This document shows, piece after piece, positions 50,892-60,500 of a stretch of 64,000 nucleotides of DNA. The DNA is taken from assembly GCF_900101045.1 (NCBI RefSeq), contig NZ_FNFN01000001.1, forward strand, positions 682,001 through 746,000. Direction: 5' to 3'. The translations under genes were made by a program, and so were the position numbers. The notes beneath the pieces were generated by a model. It was given only the letters and a program-made list of their open reading frames with translations. It did not search any database and was not told the origin of the DNA. Every line of letters starts with the position of its first letter. Position 1 is the stretch's first letter. This DNA comes from Nocardioides sp. YR527 (GTDB lineage: Bacteria > Actinomycetota > Actinomycetes > Propionibacteriales > Nocardioidaceae).

Positions 50892-51305
50892 ATGGCAACC
50901 GTGGAGGACGTGCGCTGGCTCGGCTCGAGCCTCGAGCGGTCCTACGAGGTCTTCGTACGCGGTCGGCTCAAGTTCCGGGTCGGCTCGATCGTCTATGTCG
51001 CCTTCTCCCTGGACGAGACCGAGATGGGGTTCGGCTTCCCGAAGGAGGAGCGTGCCGCCCTGGTCGCCAGCACGCCCGAGAAGTTCCATCTGCCCCGCGA
51101 GTCGGAGATGCGGTTCAACTGGGTGGAGTCGTCCCTGGCCGAGCTCGACCCGGTCGAGGCGTGCGAGTTCGTGGTGGACGCCTGGCGCCTGTGCGTACCG
51201 AAGAAGGTCTCCGCCGCCTACGACCTCACCCATCCCGGCGGCCCGGGACCGGACCGTCCCGAGACCGGGCCAGCAGACGGGCCGGCGAACGGGGGAGAGC
51301 GATGA
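50892..51305 (+). CDS. MmcQ/YjbR family DNA-binding-like protein
   Basis: 137 residues. A CyaY-like fold: RWLGSSLERSYEVFVRGRLKFRVG, YVAFSLDETEMGFGFPKEER, and HLPRESEMRFNWVESSLAELDPVEACEFVVDAWR with the usual 'W..V......d..e......AW' ending. The last 20 residues are a Gly/Pro/Asp tail. Function unknown. Overlaps the next gene by ATGA. Confidence 0.87.
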   Translation: MATVEDVRWLGSSLERSYEVFVRGRLKFRVGSIVYVAFSLDETEMGFGFPKEERAALVASTPEKFHLPRESEMRFNWVESSLAELDPVEACEFVVDAWRLCVPKKVSAAYDLTHPGGPGPDRPETGPADGPANGGER

Positions 51306-51817
51306 TCCTGGCCAAGGAGCGCGACCCGCGCCTGATCACCGTCCGCCGCGGCGGGACGCTCACCGACACCGACCACCACCTGCTCGCCCTATGGGCGGCG
51401 ACCTGCGCCGAGCACGTCCTCCCGCTCTTCGAGGCGGAGTGTCCCGACGACCCGCGGCCGCGAGAGGCCATCGAGGCGGCCCGGGCCTGGACCCGCGGTG
51501 AGCTGAAGATGATGGAGGCTCGCGCTCTCGGCGGTCACGCCATGGGTGCGGCCCGGCCGTTGAGCGGAGCCGCCCGCAATGCCGCCTACGCCGCCGGCCA
51601 GGCCGGCGTGGTCGCCCATGTCGCGGCCCACGACCTGGGCGCGGCGGCGTACGCCATCAAGGCCGTGCGCGACGCCGCCCCACCTGGCGAGGCCGTCGAG
51701 GCCGGGCGCCGGGAGTGCCACTGGCAGCGCGCGCAGCTCCCGGATCCCGTCCGCGACCTCGTCCTCGACGACCAGCGGATCCGCAACGACATCTGCTGGT
51801 CGGTCTTCGACTGCTGA
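51302..51817 (+). CDS. Putative immunity protein (Imm5-like)
   Basis: 171 residues. DPRLITVRRGGTLTDTDHHLLALWAATCAEHVLPLFE at the start, an alanine-rich helical middle (AARNAAYAAGQAGVVAHVAAHDLGAAAYAIKAV) and the end CHWQRAQLPDPVRDLVLDDQRIRNDICWSVF match proteins annotated as 'putative immunity protein' related to Imm5. In polymorphic-toxin systems these neutralise a partner toxin; no toxin gene is in the window. Translated together with the YjbR-like gene. Confidence 0.8.
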   Translation: MILAKERDPRLITVRRGGTLTDTDHHLLALWAATCAEHVLPLFEAECPDDPRPREAIEAARAWTRGELKMMEARALGGHAMGAARPLSGAARNAAYAAGQAGVVAHVAAHDLGAAAYAIKAVRDAAPPGEAVEAGRRECHWQRAQLPDPVRDLVLDDQRIRNDICWSVFDC

Positions 51818-51828
51818 GGTCAAGCCGT

Positions 51829-53061
51829 TCAGATGGCCTCGACATCGGCGGCGACGTGGCGATAGCCCCACGTTTCGTAGACGACGACCGTCACGAAGGG
51901 CGCGGCGGCAACGATCAGCAGCGACCAGCCGAGCGAGACACCGGTCGCCGCCGCGACCACGCCGAGCGCCAGGACCGCGAGCATGCCGACGGCCAGGTTG
52001 ACGTGCAGCATGTCGATGCGCCTCATCAGTGCTGAGTAGATGCCGAAGTACGCGATCGTGAAGACTGCCAGCGGGATCACGACCGACAGCACCGCTCCGA
52101 GGACGCCGATGGTCGCCTCGCCCTCCATGACGTACGCCGCCACATGGATGCCACCGCCGAAGGCTGCCACCGAGGCGAAGATGAGGATATGGCCGTAGGC
52201 GAAGACCCAGGCCCGTTCTCGATGGCGCTCGATGAAGTGCGCAAACGGAATGATGTAGTAGTCCCACCAGATCCCGAATGCCAACAGCGTGCCGGCGACC
52301 ACGAGCAGGATCGACTCCTGTGACCAGCCGACGTGCTCGACGGCCGAGGCCACTGCCGCGACCGTTCCGAGGATGACCTCGCCCAGCGTGATGATGAGCA
52401 GCAGCCCGTAGCGCTCAGCGATGTGTTCGGCATTCCAGGGCATGCCCCAGCGGCGTTTGGCGTAGATCGGGCCGATCATCTCGATGCCGTAGAAGATGAC
52501 CGACGCGAGCACCACCAGTGCCACAGAGCTCGTCTGAGCCACCGCAAGGCCCACCCAGCCGACCTGCGCGACAAGGATCGAACCGGCATAGGTGAGCGCG
52601 GTGTTGCGGTAGGCGGGGGACTGTGACGCAGCCCGGAGCCATTGGGCGACCATCGCGACGCGCATCACGATGTAGCCCCCGACCAGGACGCGGTTGTCGA
52701 GCACTCCACCGTGGTCGATCGACTCGAACAACGGCGCGACGCCGAGGGCCACGACGATGGCGCCGGCCATCTGCACGATCGTCAGCGCGCGGAAGACCCA
52801 GTCGTCGGTGTCGAACCCGGAGGCGAACCACGCGAAGTTGATCCATGCCCAGCAGATCGCCACGACGGTGAACAGGAACCCGCCGATCGCGGGCCCCAGG
52901 TGCTCCTCGGCCACCAGGTGAGCGAACGCGTTGCCGGCTTGCGCGAACGCGACGACGAACGCAAGGTCGAACAGCAGCTCCAGGGGAGTGGCGGAGCGAC
53001 CCACCTCGTTGGGGTCGCGTCCGCTCATCCGCATCAGCCGATGAGGTCGCACCACGGTCAT
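51829..53061 (-). CDS. ltrA: Low temperature requirement protein A (LtrA)
   Basis: 410 residues with about 12 membrane helices. RSATPLELLFDLAFVVAFAQ at the start, FTVVAICWAWINFAWFASGFDTDDW, AEHIAERYGLLLIITLGEVILG and GIWWDYYIIPFAHFIERH are the LtrA hallmarks. The family, first seen in Listeria mutants unable to grow in the cold, has no known activity. Single gene. Confidence 0.93.
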   Translation of the reverse strand: MTVVRPHRLMRMSGRDPNEVGRSATPLELLFDLAFVVAFAQAGNAFAHLVAEEHLGPAIGGFLFTVVAICWAWINFAWFASGFDTDDWVFRALTIVQMAGAIVVALGVAPLFESIDHGGVLDNRVLVGGYIVMRVAMVAQWLRAASQSPAYRNTALTYAGSILVAQVGWVGLAVAQTSSVALVVLASVIFYGIEMIGPIYAKRRWGMPWNAEHIAERYGLLLIITLGEVILGTVAAVASAVEHVGWSQESILLVVAGTLLAFGIWWDYYIIPFAHFIERHRERAWVFAYGHILIFASVAAFGGGIHVAAYVMEGEATIGVLGAVLSVVIPLAVFTIAYFGIYSALMRRIDMLHVNLAVGMLAVLALGVVAAATGVSLGWSLLIVAAAPFVTVVVYETWGYRHVAADVEAI

Positions 53062-53164
53062 GGCGAAGATCCTGCCACCACCGCGCCGTCGCGGCGAGAG
53101 GAGTTTTCAGGACGCCAGGCGACGTCGGAGCACCTGCGGTGACCATCGAGTTAACGTCGACCAC

Positions 53165-53521
53165 ATGGATCAGGCGCGCGAACGGCTCGAGGCGGAGCGC
53201 CGCCAGACGCTCGCGCGCCTGGCAGACCTCAGCGACGACTTCGACGCCGTGGTCGCGGCCTCGCGCGACACCAACGCCGATGACGAGCACGATCCCGAGG
53301 GCGCGACGATCGCCTTCGAACGGTCCCAGGTCCAAGCGCTCGTACGTCAGGCGCGTGAGCATCTCGACGAGATCGAGGCTGCACTGGAGCGCCTGGGTGC
53401 GGGTACGTACGGGACCTGTGAGGAATGCGGGCTGCCGATCGGCGAGGGCCGGCTCGAGGCGCGCCCGGTGGCGCGCACCTGCATCAGCTGCGCCGGGAAG
53501 CCGAGGACACGGCTCCGCTAG
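53165..53521 (+). CDS. DksA/TraR C4-type zinc finger protein
   Basis: 118 residues from the ATG at 53165. Helical N-terminal part RERLEAERRQTLARLADLSDDFDAVV, a second helix RQAREHLDEIEAALERLGAGTYGTC, then the zinc finger C-EEC...C-ISC (GTCEECGLPIGEGRLEARP; ARTCISCAG). DksA/TraR proteins insert in the RNA polymerase channel; actinobacterial versions are less studied. Convergent with the small membrane protein, overlapping by four bases. Confidence 0.9.
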   Translation: MDQARERLEAERRQTLARLADLSDDFDAVVAASRDTNADDEHDPEGATIAFERSQVQALVRQAREHLDEIEAALERLGAGTYGTCEECGLPIGEGRLEARPVARTCISCAGKPRTRLR

Positions 53522-53730
53522 CCGCGATGACGGCGATGGCGGCCGGGCTGGTGACGCATCTCGACGAGATCGTCGTTGATCCGGCGTGCGCGCCGTCTCT
53601 CCAGCCTCGCCAGCAGGAAACCGACGGCAGCCGCGAGCACCATCAGGACGAGGAGCACCACGACCGTGGCTCCCACCATGTCCAGAACGTGGCTCATGGC
53701 GAGCAGGTACCCGATGTCGGCAGCGCCCAT
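53518..53730 (-). CDS. Small single-helix membrane protein
   Basis: 70 residues (ATG at 53730; a GTG two codons earlier is possible). One long helix VGATVVVLLVLMVLAAAVGFLLARLERRRARR, then a basic, His/Arg-rich tail (RHQPGRHRRHRG) on the inner side. No family recognised. Its end overlaps the zinc-finger gene by four bases. Confidence 0.55.
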   Translation of the reverse strand: MGAADIGYLLAMSHVLDMVGATVVVLLVLMVLAAAVGFLLARLERRRARRINDDLVEMRHQPGRHRRHRG

Positions 53731-53754
53731 GCGCACTCCGATACGTTGACTCTC

Positions 53755-54057
53755 ATGTCAGATGCACCCGAAGGTCCGATCCGCCTGTGCTGCCTCCTGT
53801 GGGCACACGGGGGAGAGGCCGAGGCCCTCCATGCCTACGAGGACCGTGTCCTGAAGCTGATCTCGGAGCACGGCGGGGAAGTGGTGCACCGTGCGTTCGC
53901 CGACGACGCACCCGGGCAGCCCGACGAGGTCCAGCTCTTCCGGTTCCCGGACCAGGCCTCGCTGGACGCCTACCTGAGCGACGAGCGGCGTACGGCACTC
54001 AGCGCCGAGCGCGACGCGGCCGTCGCACGCACCGAGCTGTTCCCGGTCCGGTTCTGA
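53755..54057 (+). CDS. Conserved hypothetical, DUF1330-like dimeric alpha/beta barrel
   Basis: 100 residues. The beta-alpha-beta order IRLCCLLWAHGGEAEALHAYEDRVLKLISEHGGEVVHRAF, then VQLFRFPDQASLDAYLSDERRTAL and RTELFPVRF is that of ferredoxin-like ABM/DUF1330 proteins. Function unknown. Its stop falls in a 13-bp tandem duplication. Confidence 0.75.
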   Translation: MSDAPEGPIRLCCLLWAHGGEAEALHAYEDRVLKLISEHGGEVVHRAFADDAPGQPDEVQLFRFPDQASLDAYLSDERRTALSAERDAAVARTELFPVRF

Positions 54058-54075
54058 GGATCGGTTCTGAGGATC
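54050..54075. repeat. 13-bp tandem duplication at a stop codon
   Basis: GGTTCTGAGGATC occurs at 54050-54062 and again at 54063-54075. The first copy holds the stop of the DUF1330-like gene (TGA at 54055), so the second copy repeats it. The duplicate adds nothing to the protein and looks recent. Confidence 0.8.
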
Positions 54076-54129
54076 GGTTACTGTCAGCCTCAGCCGGTGC
54101 TCGAGCACCCAACCCGGAAGAGGTCTGTG

Positions 54130-54519
54130 ATGGTCGTTGCTGGATTGGTGCTCGCCGCGCTGGCCGCCCTGGTGCACGTCTACATCTTCGTCATGGAGTC
54201 GTTGACCTGGACGAGCCCGAAGACGCGCGCCGTGTTCGGGCTGGGCGCCGAGGAGGCCGAGGCGACCAAGGAACTGGCCTTCAATCAGGGCTTCTACAAC
54301 CTCTTCCTCGCCATCGTCACCGGGGTCGGTATCGTCCTGTTCCCGGTGTGCTCCGAGGCGGTCGGCGCCGCGCTGGTCTTCGCGGGAGCAGGTTCGATGG
54401 CGGCCGCGGCGGCGGTGCTGTTCGTCTCCTCGCCCGACAAGCGCGGCGCGGCCCTCAAGCAGGGCGTGATCCCGCTGCTCGCCGTCGTCACCCTGGCGAT
54501 CAGCGTGGCTGTGAGCTAG
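54130..54519 (+). CDS. DUF1304 membrane protein
   Basis: 129 residues, four helices: VAGLVLAALAALVHVYIFVMESLTW, ELAFNQGFYNLFLAIVTGVGIVLF, AALVFAGAGSMAAAAAVLFVSS and LLAVVTLAIS. The His-Val-Tyr and Glu in helix 1 and 'AxNQGFYN' in helix 2 are DUF1304 signatures. Function unknown. AAGAGG lies upstream of the start. Its last 20 bases overlap the convergent epoxide-hydrolase gene. Confidence 0.9.
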   Translation: MVVAGLVLAALAALVHVYIFVMESLTWTSPKTRAVFGLGAEEAEATKELAFNQGFYNLFLAIVTGVGIVLFPVCSEAVGAALVFAGAGSMAAAAAVLFVSSPDKRGAALKQGVIPLLAVVTLAISVAVS

Positions 54520-55498
54520 CCAGGAACTCGAGCAGGAGCCGGTTGGTCTCTTCGGGGCGCTCCTGCTGGACCCAGTGACCGCACCGGGGGAGCACCGCCG
54601 ACCGAGTGAGTCCCGGCAGGGTCTGGTCGAAGCGCTCGATCTGGCGGCGGCCGGTGATCGCGGGACCGTCGTACTCACCGGCTACGAAGAGCGAGGGCAC
54701 CGTGATCGGCACGTCTCCGAAGGCCGCGAGATCCTCCCAGTCGCGGTCGATGTTGCGGTAGCGCGCCAGCGGACCGAAGAAGTCGGACTCGGCGAACTCG
54801 CGGGCGTAGAAGTCCATATCGGCATCGGTCAGCCATGCAGGCATCTCGGCGGGATGGATGAACTGGTCCGAGAGCCGGTCGCCGCGTGGCACCAGCCCGA
54901 GCGCCCCACGCGGATCCCCACCGGCGGCGAGGACGCCGTCGCCCGAGATCGAGTAGTAGATGCCGAGCAGCCAGCGGCGTACGTCGGGCAGGATCTCGGC
55001 CTCGACGACACCCGGGGCCTGGAAGTAGGAGATGTAGAAGTCTTCGTCCTCACCGCCGGCCTGGGCCATCGCCTCGGTGGGCCGACGGCGTCCGGAGGGG
55101 CTGAACGGCACCGACAGACCGGCTACAGCGGTGAAGACGTCGGGCCTCAGCTGAGCCGACGTCCAGGCGATGGGAGCGCCCCAGTCGTGGCCGACGATGG
55201 TGGCGGTCTCCGCGCCCAGGGCGTGCACCAGAGCGACGTTGTCGCCGACATGGCGCAGCATCCGGTAGTCCTCGATGGCGGTCGGCTTCGAGGAACCGCC
55301 ATATCCGCGGACGTCCATCGCGACCGCCCGGTAGCCCGCATCGGCGAGCGCGGCGATCTGGTGGCGCCACGAGTACCACGACTCCGGAAACCCGTGCACC
55401 AGGATCACGAGCCGGCCGGCCGCCGGCCCTGACTCCACCCAGTGCAGGTCGATTCCGTTGACGTGTTCGGTGCGGTGAGTTATAGCGGTGTCGGCCAC
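54500..55498 (-). CDS. Alpha/beta hydrolase, epoxide hydrolase-like
   Basis: 332 residues, GTG at 55498. HGFPESWYSWRHQIAALADAGYRAVAMDVRGYGGSSKP, nucleophile Asp in IVGHDWGAPIAWTSA, cap tyrosines (DFYISYFQAPG, IYYSISG), acid Asp in VAGEYDGPA and His in LPRCGHWVQQERPEETN match soluble epoxide hydrolases; the nucleophile is Asp, not Ser, supporting epoxide rather than ester hydrolysis. Ends 20 bases inside the DUF1304 gene. Confidence 0.9.
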   Translation of the reverse strand: MADTAITHRTEHVNGIDLHWVESGPAAGRLVILVHGFPESWYSWRHQIAALADAGYRAVAMDVRGYGGSSKPTAIEDYRMLRHVGDNVALVHALGAETATIVGHDWGAPIAWTSAQLRPDVFTAVAGLSVPFSPSGRRRPTEAMAQAGGEDEDFYISYFQAPGVVEAEILPDVRRWLLGIYYSISGDGVLAAGGDPRGALGLVPRGDRLSDQFIHPAEMPAWLTDADMDFYAREFAESDFFGPLARYRNIDRDWEDLAAFGDVPITVPSLFVAGEYDGPAITGRRQIERFDQTLPGLTRSAVLPRCGHWVQQERPEETNRLLLEFLASSQPR

Positions 55499-55528
55499 GG
55501 CCGGAGTCTGCCATCTCACCCAAATTCC

Positions 55529-55582
55529 GCGATAGTACCCCCTATCGCAGAAATGTTCGAAAAGACTGTAATATCGGGGGAT
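55529..55582 (+). promoter_or_regulatory. Promoter and operator candidate of the recombinase, possible leaderless start
   Basis: TAATAT at 55569-55574 is a good -10. GTG at 55583 lies where the transcript would start, so the mRNA may be leaderless. The inverted repeat GCGATAG (55529-55535) with CTATCGC (55542-55548) lies just upstream of the -35 zone and could be an operator. Confidence 0.45.
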
Positions 55583-56596
55583 GTGAGCGTACCTGACGAT
55601 GGTGTGATGTTCGGCGATGTCGTCGAGGACTTCCTGACCGACCGGGCGACTCTCACGCGCCGCGGGCTCAACGACAAGTCTCGCAGCGCCTACCGCCAGG
55701 ACATCACCGCCTGGGCACGGCAGCTGCATCTCGACGCCGGCAGCGAGCCTGACACCGAGGTCCTGGCGCTGGTCCCGATCTCGGCGCTGACCGACCAGAA
55801 CGTACGCATCGCCTACAGGTCGCTGCGGGAGAGCTCGGCCGCGGCGACCTGTCAGCGTCGCGTCGGCACGCTGCGGCTCTTCACCCACTGGCTGCAGCTC
55901 GAGGGACACCTGCTGGTGGATCCCACGCTGCGCATCGAGGCGCCCGAGCGGCCCAGCCGGCTGCCGGCCGGCTGGAGCGTCGACGAGCTCCGTCGCCTGG
56001 CGCGGGTGGCTTCGACGCCACGCGAAGGCGCCGACCGGCGCCGCTGGCCGGCTCGTGACCGGGCGATCTTCGCGGTCCTGGTCACCACCGGCGTACGCGC
56101 CGCGGAGCTGTGCGGTCTCACCGTCGGCGCCATCCGGCGCGAGCCCGACGGCGAGACGCTGGTGCGGGTCATCGGCAAGGGTGACAAGCAGCGCAACCTG
56201 CCACTGCCGCCCGAGGCCGTGGATGCGGTCGACGTCTACCTGGCCGAGCTGGAGGCCCGTTTCGGGGCGCGCGACACCGCCGACCACCTGTTCGTACTGA
56301 CCTCGGGCAAACAGCTGCGTCCCGGCGCGCTCAACCATCTGGTCGAGACCTGGATCCGCCTCGCCGGCGTCCCGAAACAGCCTGGCGAGGCCGCGCACGC
56401 GTTTCGACACAGCGCCGCCAAGGGGCTGATCCGTTCCGGCGTACCGGTGCCGGCGGTGCAGGGGCTGCTCGGCCACGAAGACCTCAAGACGACCGGGATC
56501 TACGTCAAGGCGACTGCCGCCGACACGCGCGACGCCGTCCTGCTCTCACCGGCGCGCGAAGTCCTGCGGGAGACGGCTGTGCCGCCATCGGACTGA
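55583..56596 (+). CDS. Tyrosine recombinase / integrase (XerC-D-like)
   Basis: 337 residues from the GTG at 55583 (ATG at 55553 gives 347). N-terminal SAM-like core-binding domain (VVEDFLTDRATLTRRGLND..SAYRQDITAW); catalytic domain with Arg in VLVTTGVRAAELCGL, Lys in IGKGDKQRNLPLP, HAFRHSAAKGL (His, Arg), LLGHEDLKTTGIYVKA (His and Tyr). All residues are intact. No phage or transposon genes, att repeats or tRNA are next to it, so it looks like a stand-alone, Xer-like enzyme or the remnant of an element. Confidence 0.9.
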   Translation: MSVPDDGVMFGDVVEDFLTDRATLTRRGLNDKSRSAYRQDITAWARQLHLDAGSEPDTEVLALVPISALTDQNVRIAYRSLRESSAAATCQRRVGTLRLFTHWLQLEGHLLVDPTLRIEAPERPSRLPAGWSVDELRRLARVASTPREGADRRRWPARDRAIFAVLVTTGVRAAELCGLTVGAIRREPDGETLVRVIGKGDKQRNLPLPPEAVDAVDVYLAELEARFGARDTADHLFVLTSGKQLRPGALNHLVETWIRLAGVPKQPGEAAHAFRHSAAKGLIRSGVPVPAVQGLLGHEDLKTTGIYVKATAADTRDAVLLSPAREVLRETAVPPSD

Positions 56597-56605
56597 ACGT
56601 GGTGA

Positions 56606-57388
56606 TCACGCGTGCGGCTTTACCGCACGGGTTGCGATGTAGGCGGACAGGTGCTGGGCCGTGGCGTCGGCGTGGTGTGGCGCTTCGCTGAGGTGGGTCA
56701 GGATGAATCCTGCCGCCAACTGCCCACCGATCTGTTCGGTCAGCGAGTGGCTGTACTCGATCGGGCCGCTTCCGTAGGCGCGCATCCGGTCGTCCTCGGA
56801 GAGGTCGAGCGAGCTGAACGGCAGCCGGTGACGTACGACCAGCTCCTGCCGGTCGAGCGCCACCTCGTCGAAGATGTAGACGTCCGGGTTCATGAATCCG
56901 ACCATGAGCGTGCCACCGGGACGCAGCACCCGAGATGCTTCCTGCCAGACCGGCGTCAGATCGGGACAGAACACGTTCGACACCGGGTTCACGATCACGT
57001 CGAAGCTGGCATCGTCGAAGACACCGAGGTCGCGCATGTCGCCGAGCACGGTGCGAAGCTGCAGCCCGTCACGAGCGGCCACCTCGTCGTCACGGGCCAG
57101 CTGCTTGGGCGAGTTGTCGAAGACGGTCACCGTGGCGCCTGCAGCCGCGAGGACGGGTCCTTGCTGGCCACCGCCTGACGCCAGGCAGAGCACCCGAGCA
57201 CCCGCCAGTTCGGACGGAAACCAATCACGCGGAATCGGCTCGTGACCGATCAGCACCACCGACCAGTCGCCCTGACGTGCCTTCGCGATCACCTCGGGGC
57301 CGACCGGCCGGGACCATTCGTTGTCATTGTCGACCAGTTCGTCCCACGCGACGCGGTTGTGTGCGGTCGGGTCGAAGTCTTCTGCCAC
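56606..57388 (-). CDS. Class I SAM-dependent methyltransferase
   Basis: 260 residues. DPTAHNRVAWDELVDNDNEWSRPV at the start, motif I ARVLCLASGGGQQGPVLAAAG, then VTVFDNSPKQLARDDEVAA, FDVIVNPVSNVFCPDLTPVW and LRPGGTLMVGFMNPDVYIF. 'LASGGGQQ' in motif I is characteristic of a family of actinobacterial and firmicute methyltransferases of unknown substrate. Convergent with the recombinase. Confidence 0.9.
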   Translation of the reverse strand: MAEDFDPTAHNRVAWDELVDNDNEWSRPVGPEVIAKARQGDWSVVLIGHEPIPRDWFPSELAGARVLCLASGGGQQGPVLAAAGATVTVFDNSPKQLARDDEVAARDGLQLRTVLGDMRDLGVFDDASFDVIVNPVSNVFCPDLTPVWQEASRVLRPGGTLMVGFMNPDVYIFDEVALDRQELVVRHRLPFSSLDLSEDDRMRAYGSGPIEYSHSLTEQIGGQLAAGFILTHLSEAPHHADATAQHLSAYIATRAVKPHA

Positions 57389-57470
57389 AACAGCGAACCC
57401 TAACGCTCCAGCCCTGCTTTCGACCGGTGGATAATTCGCCGATAATGCACATTATGTCAAGTGAAGCAGG

Positions 57471-57500
57471 AGTGCCCGGGTCGAGAACGACCCGGGCACT
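57471..57500 (-). terminator. 13-bp perfect hairpin after the subtilase
   Basis: AGTGCCCGGGTCG (57471-57483) and its exact complement (57488-57500) around AGAA. It starts seven bases beyond the subtilase stop. No T-run follows. Confidence 0.8.
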
Positions 57501-57507
57501 CCCCTTC

Positions 57508-60500
57508 CTACTGGAAGCGGTACGCGCGGATGATGGTCTGCCGCACGCTGTTGCCGGCGGAGTCGGTCGCCTGAGCCCGCAGGGAGACGAAGCCGCTGCC
57601 GCTCGGATGCCGCACCCAGGTTGCCGCCTTCTCGTCGTGCCGGTCGACGTCCAGCTTCCGCCAGGTCTTGCCGTCGTCGAACGACGCCTCGACGCTCAGG
57701 CTCCGGGTCTTCGCGGGCGCCGCGCCGATCTGCCGGTCCAGCGAGATCGGCACCCTGAGCGACCGGCCCGCGGGCGCGGTGCTCTCGATGTCGAGATCCG
57801 GAGAGAACCGGACCGCCGTCATCGGAAGATGCACCAGCTCGCCCTCGGGCACGTGCGCCGACCTGAAGGTCCATTCCGCCTCGACCAGTGTCGACAGCGT
57901 GAACGCGGGGTCGCTCTCGAACCTCGCGTGGATCCGGTAGCTGCCGGGCTCGGCGGGGACGTCGATGGCGTCCCTGATCCACGATGACCGACCGACCAGC
58001 GTCTCGTTCCGATGGACGGTGACGTCAACCTTTCCGCTCCGCGGGAAGCGGAAGCCCTCGTGCCCGCTGCCGTCTCCGTGCAGCGGCCCCGGGACGCCCA
58101 TCGTGTCGCCCCAGTAGCGGGTCGCGTACTGCTGGTCGAACTCCGGTTCCGGGAACACCGGACCCTCGACACCACTCGCCCACTCCTCCTCGTAGACCCG
58201 TCCGGGCTTGTACGAGGTCCAGTTCGACTCGTAGTGGGTGTAGCCCTGCTGGCTGTTCGAGATCAGCCATTCGGCTTCCTGGTCCCGGTTGTAGTGCTCG
58301 ACGATGGTGCGCGGCGCGTCGTACCTGAGCGTCAGCGGCCTGGTCCTGCCGTCCAGGCTGCTCATGATCGGCGAGTTGCCGGGTGCCCGGGCCACCGCGA
58401 CCCGGTCCACCGGTACGTCGGGGACGTCCGCCCCGACCCGCGACCGCACCGTGGCGAAGTCGCCGGGACGCAGAGTCTTCGTCTTCCCGGCCATCATCCG
58501 ACCGCGCTCGTAGAAGTAGACCTGGTAGACCGAGTCGCTGTTGATCTGCGCCTGGGCCCAGGTCCCCGAGATGTAGGAGACGAAGCCCGCCGCCTTCTTG
58601 CTGCCGCTCGCCCGACCGGTCCGGAGATCGGCGAGGTTCACGTTCATCAGCGTCGTGTAGGGGTCGTTGGAGCCCCAGATCTGTGGTGCCTGGGTGCGGA
58701 TCGTCCAGCCGACCTCGGTGTGCCGGAGGACGGCCGACCTGTCCGGGACCGTGATCGCCACGGCCTTGGCGGAGCGTGCGTCCATCGTGACGGACCGATC
58801 CGCGTCGAGCCTCACCCCCGGGTCGACCAGCGAGGTGATCGCGGGGGCCTCCTCCGAGCCGGTGAGCAGGTAGGACTGGGCGACATAACGACCCGCCGGC
58901 AATCGCACCGAAGCGGTGTCGCCGGTGTGCGCGATCGACCGGATCGTCTGCCGGTCGACGTCGGTCAGGATCGTGACCCACCGCGGGTTGTCGCCGGTGG
59001 CGCCCGGCGTACGCACGGTCAGCGTGTGTCGTGCCTTGTCCAGCGCTATCGGCGTCTGCACGCGCGCGGCGCCCGAGGTGGCGGTGATCTGGCCGCCGTA
59101 GGGCTCGTCCGGCAGGTCCTCCCCCGGCGCGACGGTGACCTTCACCGACGCCTCTCCCCCAGCCGGCACGGTGAGGGTCGAAGCACTCAGGGTGAACAGC
59201 CCGGCCGGCGCGTTCGAGCGCAGGCTCAGGTCGAGCCTCACCTCCGACTCGCCGCTGTTGGCGTAGGTGACGGTGCCGTCCTGGCCCGTCGTCGCACGGT
59301 CGAAACCGAGACTGACCGGCTCGGCGGTGACCTTCTGGTCGATGGCGCGCGCGACGTCGACGAAGCCCGCACCCTGCTCGTACGAGGTGTGGTCGGCGTC
59401 CGGTGCGGCCGCCGACATCAGCGTGGCCTTGAGCTGTCGCGCGGTCCACTCGGGATGCTCCTGGGCCAGCAGGGCGGCGGCGCCGGCCACGTGCGGCGTG
59501 GCCATCGAGGTGCCGTTCAGGCTGGCGTACGCCCCGTCCTCGGTGAACGGCGGCAGGTCGCTCGCCGAGGAACGGGCCGCCGCGATCGCCACGCCGGGCG
59601 CGGTGATGTCCGGCTTGACGTCCGCGTCGGTCGTCGTCGGGCCACGGCTGGAGAACTCCGCGAGCTCCTTGGTCTTGGAGACCGCGCCCACGGTGAGAGC
59701 TTCCTCGGCGCTGCCCGGCGAGTTGATGGTGCCCTCGTCGGGCCCGCTGTTGCCCGCGGCGATCACGAAGAGGGTCCCGTACTGCGCCGTCAGGTCGTGG
59801 ACGGCGGCCTCGAGCGGATCGACGCCCGGGGTGTCCTCGCCGCCCAGACTCAGGTTGGCGACGGCCGCACCCTGCTCGGCCGCCCACTGCATGCCCGCCA
59901 GGATCGACGACTCGGGGCAACCCTCGACCAGACACACCTTCGCGCTGAGCAGCTTCGCGTCCGGGGCGACGCCCTTGTACCGGCCCTCGGAGGCGACGCC
60001 GGTCCCGACAATCGTCGAGGCGACGTGCGTGCCGTGTCCGGCGTAGTCGGTGAGGTCATCGGAGCCGGTGAAGTCGACCGCCTCGGCGACCCTGCCGGCC
60101 AGATCCGGATGCTGCAGATCCACGCCGGAGTCGATCACGGCGACCTTCACGCCCGTCCCGGTCAGCCCGGACTCCCAGGCCGTGGTGGCGCCGGTCAGCG
60201 GCACGCTCACGTCCAACGTCGGCTTGCGGAGCCCGTCGAGCCACACCTTGGTGACGCCGGAGCGCAGCTCCCCCGCGTCGGTGAGACTCTTCCAGAGGTC
60301 GGCGGGCTCGTCGCGGTCCTGCTCGTACGCCGTCACCCCATCGAGCCGTTGCGTCGATCGAGCGCCGTCGAGCCTGGCGTGGCCCTGGATCAGCAGGGGA
60401 AGGGTCCGGCGGGTGTCGTCGTAGCCGAAGTCCAGGAGCGTCGAGACGTCGAACAGGCGTTCGTCGAGTCGACCGCCGGCGAGGAGGCCGGCTGCGTCTG

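Noticed and set aside
55583-57388. Prophage or integrative element around the recombinase
   Set aside because: No phage structural genes, no direct att repeats seen near 55500-57400, and the nearest tRNA genes are over 50 kb away.
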